Shown here in pieces: positions 29,301 through 39,400 of a stretch of 64,000 nucleotides of DNA (within the stretch, counting starts at the first letter, position 1; the number at the start of each line of letters is the position of its first letter). Made by a program: the position numbers and the translations under genes. Where the stretch lies: contig JAJVDF010000253.1 of assembly GCA_022410635.1 (NCBI GenBank), positions 1,099 to 65,098 on the forward strand. Reading direction: 5' to 3'. The stretch is from Tretioscincus oriximinensis. Taxonomy: Eukaryota > Chordata > Lepidosauria > Squamata > Gymnophthalmidae. The notes below the pieces were generated by a model. It did not search any database. It was not told the DNA's origin and saw nothing but the letters and a program-made list of their open reading frames with translations.

Positions 29301-30098
29301 ATAGTCTCGACATATCAACCATCTGACAGATACCAACAGCAATAGAGTTTGTGAGATGAAATTTAAGTTTATACTTTGTTGGTACAGAACACCATTATGA
29401 CTGTTCTATATATGTAATACCGGTGCAACCTGTAAGCACTATAATAATGGCAAAGGAGATTACTTCCAATGCTGGTGGTACTGCCCCGTAGGTCAACAAT
29501 TTTGGCTTATTGTTCAAATAATTATAGATTCAATAATGGGGCATTCAGGAACCACCCATTTCCGATTTGGACACAAATGATTTGTATTTATATGATCAAT
29601 TAAGGATCACGGCTCTTTTAAAGAACATACGGGGCTGGAAGGATACAGGTAAATGGAATGTCAAAAAACTGGATAAAGTATAGAAATAATGAAAACAACT
29701 AGTTTTTGAAAGAAGGGAATTTTATTTAGGACAAGGCAGAACTCATAAAATTAAGGAGAAATGGATGTGTTTATTATAATATATAGAAAGTTGGGTTCAA
29801 GACTGACCTTGGCAAGTTATTTATAAATACTGTAAATATTTCCAGGGTTGCCCAAATTGATATAAGTTGAATATAGAATGAATGTTGTGGGATGGGGTGA
29901 GAGTTGNGGTGTTTTTCTTTGCCTTGTCTTTTTCCTTGTTGCTTTTTGTACATGGTATGGTATGTTAAATAAGTTGTATTACGTCGTGTCACTTTTGAAC
30001 AAAAATCGATTTTATTTTTTTAAAGGCTTGGTTCAAACCTTCTAACAGCTTCTGTTTCTGCAGATCTACAAGGCCTCTGTCAGACTACGAACAGATGA
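26216..30098 (+). CDS. TIRAP: TIRAP (MAL), TIR-domain adaptor protein, complete coding region
   Basis: TIRAP bridges Toll-like receptors 2 and 4 to MyD88 at the plasma membrane through TIR-TIR contacts. Three coding exons splice in frame to 213 residues, close to the 221 of human. Residues 1-16 contain the basic cluster KTFLKKPKR, equivalent to the phosphoinositide-binding segment that recruits mammalian TIRAP to membranes. Residues 17-70 are serine-rich and probably disordered. The TIR domain runs from about Y73 to Y203: box 1 YDVCICHSE, BB-loop RDAAPGG with the functionally important proline at 112, the VLLITPNFLQDPWC strand-helix, and the C-terminal FRQIKETVMRYLQ helix. The start is the ATG at 26329 in good Kozak context (G at -3 and +4), with an in-frame TAG 24 bases upstream. 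The protein therefore lacks the roughly 19-residue extension of human TIRAP. DCPS follows downstream as in mammals. Confidence 0.96.
27262..27440 (-). mobile_element. tRNA-type SINE, second family
   Basis: The block AGAGTTGGTTTCTATACCCC, the block ACCTGAAGGGAATCAAAGTG, then GAGTTCTGAAGAACTGTGAC. Minus strand, in TIRAP intron 2, head region degraded near 27420. Confidence 0.7.
27846..28090 (+). mobile_element. tRNA-derived SINE, diverged
   Basis: The head GGCACAGTGGCTAACGAAAG, the block AGCAGGCAATTGCAATTAGA and the 3' block AACCCCTTTGAGTCCCAACT. Tail reduced to CCTTCTCCTCCTTC. In TIRAP intron 2. Confidence 0.65.
28483..29082 (+). CDS. TIRAP: TIRAP main exon (membrane-binding segment and TIR domain)
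   Basis: The acceptor is GATTTTGCAG (28473-28482) and the donor GTAAGT at 29083. The exon has 600 nt and encodes residues 3-202. The frame is also open upstream of the acceptor to an ATG at 28434, but that stretch is intron. The exon is markedly GC-richer than its flanks, with many CpG, as often seen in TIRAP coding sequence. Confidence 0.96.
29083..30063. other. TIRAP intron 3, no feature seen
   Basis: AT-rich single-copy-looking sequence. I see no repeat family from elsewhere in the window and no convincing additional exon. Confidence 0.5.
30064..30098 (+). CDS. TIRAP: TIRAP last coding exon
   Basis: The acceptor is CTGTTTCTGCAG at 30063. Joining T from the previous exon gives Tyr, then LQGLCQTTNR and TGA at 30096-30098. 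Mammalian TIRAP ends MRYLQTLS, so MRYLQ is conserved and the final residues have drifted and are a little longer. This exon is too short to be found without the splice model. Confidence 0.88.
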
Positions 30099-30228
30099 GA
30101 TTAAATAACAGGAAGAGAAGGATGTTTAGGGAAATTCTGGACAAAAGGAACACTGTGCTGTGTGTGTGATAAAGAAGACATTGTGGTATTTTTCCAACAA
30201 AGATGACCCAGGACATCTCTCAAAGCAT

Positions 30229-30405
30229 CTCGTATTCTGGAAGTCTCCCAGTTCAATTCTGCACTCCTCCACAAAAGCTCGGTGGGTGGCTTTGGGCTCG
30301 TCACAGTTCTTCAGAGATCTCTCAGCCCTACCTACTTCGCAAGGTGTCTGTTGTAAAAAGAAGGTTGTTGAAGCTGCTTTGATTCCCTTTGGGTTGAAAA
30401 AAGCA
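30229..30405 (+). mobile_element. SINE remnant in TIRAP 3' UTR region
   Basis: The block CAATTCTGCACTCCTCCACA, then GGGTGGCTTTGGGCTCGTCA and CAGTTCTTCAGAGATCTCTC match the second SINE family (compare 22207). It begins about 130 bp after the TIRAP stop, so it may be part of the mature mRNA's 3' UTR. Confidence 0.7.
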
Positions 30406-30617
30406 TTGTTATTATGTTACCTAGGGGAAATGTATTTCTGAAGGTCTTATGGATTCTGAATTGAAGATTTGCAAGTTATTAATAGAAGATCTGTGATTAC
30501 GATTGGAATGCTTGTTACAGGGACACCAACAGGATCCCCAAATTGCATCAAGACTTTCAATTCAGTGGAACACCCAGGCAGTCTTGCCCTTTTCTATGAT
30601 ATGTGGAATGGTGATAA

Positions 30618-30623
30618 AATAAA
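30618..30623 (+). promoter_or_regulatory. TIRAP: Candidate TIRAP poly(A) signal
   Basis: AATAAA 520 bases after the stop codon, the first canonical hexamer on the + strand in this region. Transcript ends cannot be verified from sequence alone. Confidence 0.35.
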
Positions 30624-30733
30624 AATATCACCAGGTGAAGATTCTTTTTATTTATTCAACTTTTTGAGTTTTAGACACTATCTCCGTTTCAAAAGTTAAA
30701 ATGCCTTTGATAAGACTTCTTGGTCCTTTCTGC

Positions 30734-30830
30734 CTTGGCCCTTATTCTTGATTATACCTCAGATTAAGGACCTGCCATCCTCATGTTGGTTGCAGATTAA
30801 GCAAGACCCACCCTGACCCTTCCTTAGGCT
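30734..30830. mobile_element. MITE fragment ('GAGCCTTATTCTGGG' family)
   Basis: CTTGGCCCTTATTCTTGATT followed by GACCTGCCATCCTCATGTTG. One arm, diverged. Confidence 0.5.
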
Positions 30831-30972
30831 GCAATAGCATGTGGATTGCAGGTCTCCATTCTGATAATCCAGAATAACATGTAATGCAGGAAGAACATAG
30901 GAATGTAAGAAGAGTCCTGCTGAATGGGGGCTAGTCCATTCTGTCCAGCATTCTGTCTCACACAGTGGCCCA

Positions 30973-31685
30973 AAGATAAACAATAAAGAAGACACAAACT
31001 GAAGTCTACTAACATATATGTTACTGTATCTCCCTAACAAGTCAGGGATCAATCATATAATATCATATACCACATCTACATGTGGTACAGCATAAAACCT
31101 TGTANGTTACAAGGATATAATTTATTCGTTACTATCGTGCAAAGTCAGCAAACCATGAAATCTAAACAGTAGAGTAACCGGTATTATATAAACACCGGTC
31201 TTCAAATTCTCAATAGTACTTGGTGATCTTATCATATAGTCAGTTCAACCTCCACTTATTTTAGTTCTTGGTATAATGTCCAAAACACAAAGTGATAAGC
31301 CTCCATCTCTACGTTTATTCCTGTGACTACGATCTACTACTGCTGACTATTTAGTCTGTGTGTATGATATACTATTGGACATAGACATATATCTGGGCAT
31401 ACACAGATATATGTCTATGAACTTATCTCTATGTGTTTTGGACATTATACCAAGAACTAAAATAAGTGGAGGTTGAACTGACAATATGATATCACCAAGT
31501 ACTATTGAAAATCTGAAGACCGTTGTTTATACGATACAGGCTACTCTACTGTTTAGATTTCATGGTTTGCTGACTTTGCACGATTGTAATGAATAAATTA
31601 TATCCTTGTAATGTACAAGGTTTTATGCTGTACCCCATGTGGATGTGGTGTATATTATGTCCCTGACTTGTTAAGGTGATACAGT
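30973..31685. mobile_element. Large foldback element in CR1
   Basis: From 31023 to 31685 two arms of about 290 bp pair as reverse complements. The outer ends are ACTGTATC(T/A)CC and GGTGATACAGT; inner matches include GTTCAACCTCCACTTATTTT and AACCATGAAATCTAAACAGT. The loop centres near 31350. The interruption is bounded by a 12-bp direct repeat CACAGTGGCCCA (30961-30972 and 31686-31697). About 50 bp at the left (30973-31022) do not pair. No coding sequence. Confidence 0.85.
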
Positions 31686-32080
31686 CACAGTGGCCCACCA
31701 ATTGCACCAGGACAGCCCCAAGTAGAAAAAGGCAAAACCATCACCTTTCTCAACTCCCTGCAAATGGTACTTTAGGAATCCTGCCCTGTCACTCCATTCC
31801 AGAGGTAGTATCAAGAGATCCATCCCAGTAGGTATTTATACACTTGGCTTCCGCAAACTTGTCTAATCCTGTCTTAAAGCTATCAGGTCTGCTAGCTACT
31901 ACCACCAGGAAGTAAATTCCACACACCAATTACCATCTAGGTGGAAAAAAAACCTTCCCTTTATCTGTCCTCACCCTTCAGCCCATCATTTTCAAAGAAA
32001 GCTCTCTGGTCCTAGTGTTGTGCAATAGAGAAAATATTTTTTCTCTATTCGTGTTGTCCACCCCATGTTTATTTTATATA

Positions 32081-32146
32081 TATTGCTCAAAACAATGAAG
32101 GGAACACTGTTATGTTAAAGTGTTTCCTTAATTGTTTTGAGCAGTA
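32081..32146. mobile_element. 66-bp mariner-like miniature element
   Basis: TATTGCTCAAAACAATGAAG is inverted as the complement of TTAATTGTTTTGAGCAGTATA. The two terminal repeats occupy nearly the whole element, next to TA at each side. It interrupts the CR1 sequence at a TA step. Confidence 0.75.
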
Positions 32147-32279
32147 TACTTCCATTAAATTTCTTAAACACCCTTTGGAGGCTGAAGAGTCCCAGACGTT
32201 GCAGCCTGGCTTCATAAGGGCGGTGCTCCAGCCCCTTGATCAGTCTTGTGACCCTTTTTTAGATGGGGTTCCAGATGTA

Positions 32280-32640
32280 AACAGTAACAAACTGCCAGCT
32301 TCTGTTGCTCTACTCTGTCCAAATTCCTGCTTCATGGTTCTCAGTTGTATTTCTGCCTGCTTTTCTATTCCGGTTTCCCCCGCTGACAAGTGCTTATTAA
32401 CAACGTAGCTTCCTGGAGTTGGCAGCAGCAGCAGCCCAGATGTGAAAAAAAGGGAAACTGAGCCGTTGTTTGTGTGAGCGTGGCCTGCTGGGAAGTGTAG
32501 TCCGAGCCGCGGTCTGCCTGTGAACTACAGATCCCAGCCTGCACTGCAGCTATCCCTGGGAGGGAGGAAGCCACTTTAGCCTACCTGCACCCAGAGGAAA
32601 CTTTTTTGCTGCTNACAGGAAGTTGGCTGCCTATACCACC
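32280..32640 (+). repeat. Repeat carrying paired ZNF143-type motifs, upstream of DCPS
   Basis: One of three related copies (others at 38500-38900 minus and 54170-54540 plus). It carries CTGGGAAGTGTAGT at about 32488-32501 and ACTACAGATCCCAGC at 32524-32538, inverted copies of the ACTACA-N2-TCCCAG core known for ZNF143/THAP11 promoter binding. It ends about 400 bp before the DCPS start codon. Confidence 0.6.
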
Positions 32641-32779
32641 ACGATGAGGCACTGGTTAGGTTGGAAGACAAGAGCGGCCCAGTCGCTTCATCCAAATTTT
32701 GCATTCCTACAAGCTGGGGGCAAAGTAATAAAGGGCAACAACAGGAGTACAGGACACCGCACACTTAACGACTGTCAGC

Positions 32780-33420
32780 GCGAGTTGCTGTTTTCCAACG
32801 CAAAACGCGGAAGGAGCTCGGAATTTGCCTCTCCGTCTCAGTGACCACCCACTCTACACTCGGCTGACGCTGGGGCCGGGGGCTTACGGACGCGCAGTCG
32901 CATTCTAGACAATGTTCTGTTTCCCTTAGCAACGGCTTCCCCTCAGGCAGGCCAGGCCTCGGCGCCGCCTCAGATTGGCGGTTGCTGATTCTGACGTCAC
33001 AGCCCCCTACCGGTATATTCCACCCATTTCCCTGCAAGATGGCGGCAGCCTCCTCCAGCGGCGGCGCCAGCAGTGGCAACGGCAGTTTGAAGCGGAAGCG
33101 CGAGTGGAAAGATGGCGAGGAGGAGGACGGCGCCCCGGCGCTGCAAAAGGGGAAAGCGTCCCCTGGCGGCTTCCCCTTGGCCGACATGGCCGTGCAGAGG
33201 GTGCTGTGGGAATCTGCGCGGGATAAGACCATCTTCCTACACGGGCAGGTGAGGCGGGAGCGACCCCGGGGGGCTCCAGGGACCGGGCGGAGCCTCCTCT
33301 GGGGTGGGTCCCCAACCCGTGGTGTGATAGGCCCCGCCTGAGGAGCGTGCGCATGCGCGGGACAGGGCCAGTCGTTCAGAAAACCTTTCATTCAAGGCGC
33401 CTTAACAGCGCCCCCTTGTG
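32780..33420 (+). promoter_or_regulatory. DCPS: DCPS CpG-island promoter
   Basis: CpG-dense sequence surrounds DCPS exon 1. An inverted CCAAT box (ATTGG) is at 32974, a full palindromic CRE TGACGTCA at 32992-32999 (40 bp before the start codon), and an NRF1-type palindrome TGCGCATGCGC at 33348-33358 in the first bases of intron 1. No TATA box. This is a typical housekeeping promoter. Confidence 0.8.
33039..33248 (+). CDS. DCPS: DCPS exon 1
   Basis: The start codon sits in CAAGATGGCGG, a strong Kozak context (A at -3, G at +4). The exon has exactly 70 codons and the donor is GTGAGG at 33249. It encodes the disordered N-terminus with KRKR and then [20 protein letters not shown], which starts the swapped N-terminal domain. 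Confidence 0.95.
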
Positions 33421-36400
33421 GCCCCGCTGCAGGAGTGGTTTTAAAGGGCTAGTTTTGTACTATGATTTTTTATTATTGTTATAAATTAACAGTGTGAGAC
33501 CCTTGGGTATAGGGCGTGATGTAAGCGAAAATAAATAAACAAACAATGACACGAGAGGAGCCATAGCAAATCATAAGCATAGACATATAACAACATGAGA
33601 GGAGCCCTGCTGAATCATAAGCGTAAACTGTAATCATAAATAAATAAGTGCAAATAAATATATAAATACACGAGAGGAACCATACGAAATCTTCAGCATA
33701 AATCATCACAATAAATAAATAAGCGTAAATAAAAACAACGAGAGGAGCCATAGCAAATGAGGCCACAGCCTGCCCAGGATAAATTTGCACTCACCATCCA
33801 CATCCACTTTAGTTATTAGATTTTTAAAAAGGTTTGTGTTAACACCACGGGATGTAACAAGGAAAAGGGAGGCAGCATGAACTTTCGTGGGCAACTCTGC
33901 TCCTTTAGGGAGATAGATACATTCCTGTTCTCCCTGGCATCTGGGAACCTTACGTTTGGATCCAATGACAGTGTTAAGCAATCCTGAAGAACCTGGGAGA
34001 AAAGGGGGGAGTTGGGGTGAAAGATCAGGTGTCCGGACGTGATGTCACTCTGGGCTGCACGCCCAGAAACAGAGAACCAAAGTGCCCAGGACATCCTTTT
34101 CAGAAGCAAGGGCTGCCNATTTGCTACCGAGCCCAATTCAAGGTATCAACTCTAACCTTTAAAGCCTTATGTAACTTGGGCCCCAAATACCTCAAGGAAG
34201 GCCTTCTCCCATATGAGCCTGCTCGTGCCTTAAGATCTGCAGGGGAGGCCCTCCTGACTGTACCACCACCCTCAGTGGCAGAGAGGGTGGGAACCCGGAA
34301 TAGGGCCTTCTCTGTGGCAGCCCCCAGGCTTTGGAATAGGCTCCCCCTTGAGGTGCGTCAATCACCATCTCTGTGCAGTTTCAGAAAATGAACATAAGAA
34401 TATAAGAACATAAGAAGAGCCATACTGGATCAGGCCACAGCCCATCAAGTCCAGCATTCTGTGTCACACAGAGGCCCACCAGATGCACCTGGGCAGTCCG
34501 AACCGAGGAAAGCAAAATATGCTGCTCCTGTTCGTGACTCCCTGCAAATGGTATTTCAAGAGTCCTGCTTAAAGACGCACCTCTTTGGCCTGGCCTTTGG
34601 CTAGAAAACTACTGTCTCCTCCCCATTTTTAGAAAAGGCTGTTTTTAATGTGTTAAAATGATGGTTTTATTGTTAACCGCCCTGAGACCTACGGGTATAG
34701 GGCGGTATAAAAATGTAAATAAATAAAAAACAAATAAATAAATAATGATGTCACTCATGACCTCAGCGTATTCCTTGTACATTTCTGTGCATGGTGGAGG
34801 GGATTGAGAATCTCACAAAATATACGAAGTTCTCATACAGTCCTCAGCACTGGACCTAAGTAGCGCTTCTCAAGTAAGCAAGTTTTGTAAATTTAAAGTG
34901 TACCAAAAGACAGGCAGATTTTTAAAAAGAACACGATCTTTATTTCTTTATGGTTTCGAACAAAATTATTTAAAAAAAAATAGCTGAAAATCACAAAAGG
35001 TGGGATGTTATTGTGAATGGAATACTTGAATACTGTAATAAACTTCCATTTGCTCATTTATTTTAGATTTTTGTGACAAGTTATTGATATATTTTTTTGT
35101 TTGAGGCTGCAATGTAATTTTCTGGATTTTAAATGTTAGATAAAAAGTTGAAGAAAAAGCAGCGTTTCAGCAGAATTTTTTTATATTCATTTTTCTCTTT
35201 AAAGTATTGTTACAATCCATTTTTTGTGCTAATGGATTTTGTACTAGTGCATTTGATACAGACGTCTTTCCAAAACTCCCATTTCTATGCCCACTGAATG
35301 TTTTAAATAAGAAAGATAATGGGACACAGTTAAAATGAAGACAAGAAAGTGAATTCCTGCCATGGTATTGCCTATGAATACCGTGGTATTGGAATTCCAT
35401 CTAGACAGAATCAATAATCCGCTTGCAAGTCGCATTTGAGTTTGACTTGCCTTACTAAATTGCTATATAAACTGGGATTAATTTACCAAGAAAACTGTTA
35501 TATAGAGGGTATGGCAAAAAAGGCTTTGCTTTTTGGATAGTTCTGGCAAGAAACTGTAAGGGCAAAAGGCAAAGAAACCTGATGATGAGATTGTGATTCC
35601 CCTTGTCAGCCAGAGAACAAAATGGTGGATGGTTGAGGGTGTCACACGATCAGACAATCCCGCTTTTTAGGAGCTGGCAGAAAGATGGAATATATATTGT
35701 AAAGATATGAATGAGGAGTCTTAAAACCAATAAACTGGATTATCAGGAAAGTTTAGAATATACAAATGCTGTGTGGATTCATCCCATGATAATTTTAGTG
35801 GTGAGAAGAAGCCAGCTATCTGGTTGCCCATGGTACCAGAAGTGCTTGCTGCTCTGAATTAATTATTCATCTNTTAGTTGGGCTGTAATGGTTTAAAAAT
35901 CTTATTCTAGTGCAGCAGAAATCAAATATATTCACCCTGTCTGGTTGTTTTTTAAATAAAACGATGCATTTTTGAATTAAACTTGGCTTTATTGAAGCCT
36001 ATATAGCTGTGAGACTTCCTTTGTAGCTGATGTAACTTACATTTATGCGGCCATATAGCATAGCTGATCATAGTTACTGCCATCATTATAACTGAAATTG
36101 GTACAATTATTGCTGTTAAAATGTTCCTCTTTTTATGGTAGGTACTTAACTCTGTGTTAATGAGTGGAAAATTATGGAAGGGAATACTCAACTGCTGTGC
36201 TTTACTGTAAAGCACAGTATTAATTTCTATACTTTTGTTAATTCTCAGCCCGTTAGAAAGTCTGCATTTCAGATCTCCAAGTTTTTAACTACCACATTTA
36301 CTAGCATTTTAACTACTACATTCTCTCCCATCACATAATATTAGAGCAGAGCAATAGAATTCATACTACACAATGTTTTATATTAACCAAAGTGTTTATC

Positions 36401-39400
36401 ATCTGATTATATTTATAATCAGTGGACCTGGACAGATTCCTTCAGTTTTGTCCCTGTATTAGTGAAACATGATAAGGAAGTTTTGAAGCAGAAGGTGCCA
36501 AACTGACATTGCAGATCTACCATGTTTTCCTGAAAATAAGACAGGTTCTTATATTAATTTTTGCCCCAAAAGATATATTAGGGCTTATTTTCAGGGGATG
36601 TCTTATTTTTCCATGAACAATATTCTTGAACAAAAAACCAGAATCTTTTTTTCCTTCCTCCTTTCTTTTCTGCTTTTCTCTCTTCCTCTGNCTCTCTCCA
36701 CCCAGTGCATCTCCCCTTTTCCTCTGTTAAGAACATAAGAGGAGCCCTGCTGGATCAAGCCCTGGAGCACATCTAGTCCAGCATTCTGTCTCACACGGGG
36801 CCCACTAATTGCATCCGTTCTCAATGCCCTGCAAATGGTATTTCAGAAATCCAGCCTGTTGCTGCATCCCAAAGGCAATATCAAGATATCCATCCTAATG
36901 CCCATGAACTTGTGTAATCCACTCCTTCCCAGTACTACTGTCCCTTCCTGCTTCTGTTCCCCTCCCCTCTCCTACAGTTTTACTCTCCTCCCTCTCGTTT
37001 TGTTTTGTTTTGTAAAGCTGCCTGGACTTGATTTAAACTGACTTTTTTATGAACTGTATCTACGTCTTATTTTTGGAGTAGAGCTTATATTTCAAGCATC
37101 CTCAAAAATCCTGAGAAATCTTGCTAAAGGTTATTTTGGGGGTAGGTCTTATTTGGGGAGAACCTAATAATTCCAAATCTTTGAAAAGCTGGAGGAGGGG
37201 GCTGGTGTTGGACAGGATGCTTAGCTTGATATCGCTCTGAATTTACTTGTGTTGATTCACTTGGATTACATCTGAGAGAGAACTTTTAAAAAACATTTTG
37301 TCCAAATTATTCGTGGTTTCTTGAGTCTCTCAGCATTCATGGATGTTAACGTTTGCTTGGAAGCATATTAGCCGTGCCTGCTGAGAATCATCTGATACCA
37401 CAAGAGTGAATGAGCAAAAGTTCCAGTAATCAGTGTAGATGCCTTGCAACNTTATACACCCTTGATACCAAATTTGCTAAAAAATTAGAATAGACTTGTG
37501 TTGGATTTGCATATGTGCTTCCAAAAGGCTTTATAACTGTATGCATCATTCCCTTCTCCTCCATTTTATTAGTTTAACAAATTAACAAGGAAATAACTTT
37601 TAAATTTGATGCAGCCCTGTGGTTGAAGGGCTAATTTGTATCTGCATAAGCAGCACAACAGATAGTGTCAAATAGAATCAATACAAAATAAGATTGCAAT
37701 TTCAGCATGGCAGGCAAAAACAGCTCATTATATCAGACTGGCTTTATAGACACATTGATATGCTAGTGTAGACTATGGGCAGCCTTGAATTGGACTTGTT
37801 AAAGTCTACAGTGGCATGTGGATGGTATTCCAAGGTAATAATCCAGAATAAGGCTCAGTACAGAAAATGCCATTTCAAATCCTCCCATGACATTCCAGTT
37901 ATTATTGCCACTTGGATTTTTCTTTCAATGTCAGCCAGGAAGCAGTAGCAGAAAGTNAGGTTAGAAGGAGGTGGAGGATGATCTCTGCCTGTTTAAGTCA
38001 TGGAGCTTAAATATTACCTTCAAGGGATGTGTAGCAAAGGAGTCTTGTAGCACCTTAGACACTGACAAGGAAAATGAAGGTAGCATGCGCTTTCGTAGGT
38101 GTATCTAGCATCTGAAAAGTAAACTTGTCTATGGAAGTTCACTATGTCGTACCTTTTTCTTGTTAGTTTCCAAGGTGGAACAACACTCCTTTGTTAGACA
38201 TTTTGTACCCAGACTAACACGAATATTTTAAAAGGATGTGGTTGACATATAGCTACTTTCATGTTCTACAAAGGGCTAAGCTGGGTAGGAGATGAAATGT
38301 AATTCATCAAGACCTGGAGGATCGAAAGCTAGCTTCCATATTATATCTGTATGTAATGGACTTCCCCAAAAAGGACTTGGTGTATTGTAGATGGGTCCAG
38401 GAACAAATGTCCGATAAAGCATTAAAGCAGAAACCATGTTTCTGGTGGGTGCAAACTGGCTCAAAGCAAAAAAAGAAGCATTCTCTNCCCTCCCATTCAG
38501 GCTTTTTTGAAAGGATTAGTTGCAGTTCAGGCTGGGGGTTGTAGTCCCTAGAGCAGGGCCCCACAAAGGCTGGGTGGAAGAGGCTGCCCACTGCTTGGAC
38601 TACACTTCCCAGCAGGCCCTGCTGTGGCGAACCTCTACCAAGGACCCCACGCCTCTGTCCAAGGCTGCTCTTCCCCCTCCCACTGGGAAATCAATGTAAG
38701 TAAAAAGNAATACAAACCTGAAATTATGGTTAACGCCACACCTGCCACCAGCACAACAATGGCTCTATTTTACTTTTTTCACATTTGGGTGGCTTCTGCT
38801 GCTACTACCAGCTCTGTGAAGCTGCTGGGTGAAGCTTTTATAATAGGAACGGTGTAGTAACTGGAAACAGACATTCTGTTGGAAGTAGAAGAGCTTCACC
38901 CCATCACACTTGCATATGCTTTGTCTTCTCCCATACACATTTCCCTATAAATACCTGACCCTGACATTAGTCCCTCAGCATCTGAAGAAGTCGACGTGTC
39001 TACGAAAGCTTCTGCCACCCACTTTTCTCAAGTTAGTCTCAAAGTGCTGCTAGCTCCTTTGCTGGACTTCAAACTCAAGGTTTGTCATTGTTGTCAACCT
39101 AAATATAGAGTGATAGGCTGAATATATTTAAAATCGGATGCATAGTGCCAATATTCCACTAAATCCCCACTTGGAGGCCTGAAATATTTTTTCTTCCATT
39201 AACATATCTATTGTTGCTCTTAACTGGAAGAACAGGTTTTTTTTCNGTTTGGTATTTAAAATGGAATTGAATTGCAAACCAGCAGTTAACTTATATGCTG
39301 TAAATAAGATAAATGGACTTGTCACTCAGAAACCNTAAAACCGGGAAATTTGCAAGGGCTCCTAATTCATCCCCTACAACTGCACTCTGCTCAGAAGGCA

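Larger units (their letters stand above)
30885..32300 (-). mobile_element. CR1 LINE interrupted by two DNA elements
   Basis: The CR1 3' end (AGAAGAGTCCTGCTGAATGG, then CCAGCATTCTGTCTCACACA) occupies 30885-30972. The same element resumes at 31686 and runs to about 32250 with the AGGCTGAAGAGTCCCAGACG block. Inserted in it are the foldback at 31023-31685 and the tiny mariner-like element at 32081-32146. Confidence 0.8.

Noticed and set aside
32982..33038. Upstream in-frame ATG for DCPS
   Set aside because: It overlaps the promoter elements, has a weaker context and adds 19 residues without similarity to DCPS; 33039 fits the family start.
32765..33391. 208-codon minus-strand frame
   Set aside because: It lies opposite the DCPS first exon and CpG island, where stop codons are rare by composition; no family recognised.
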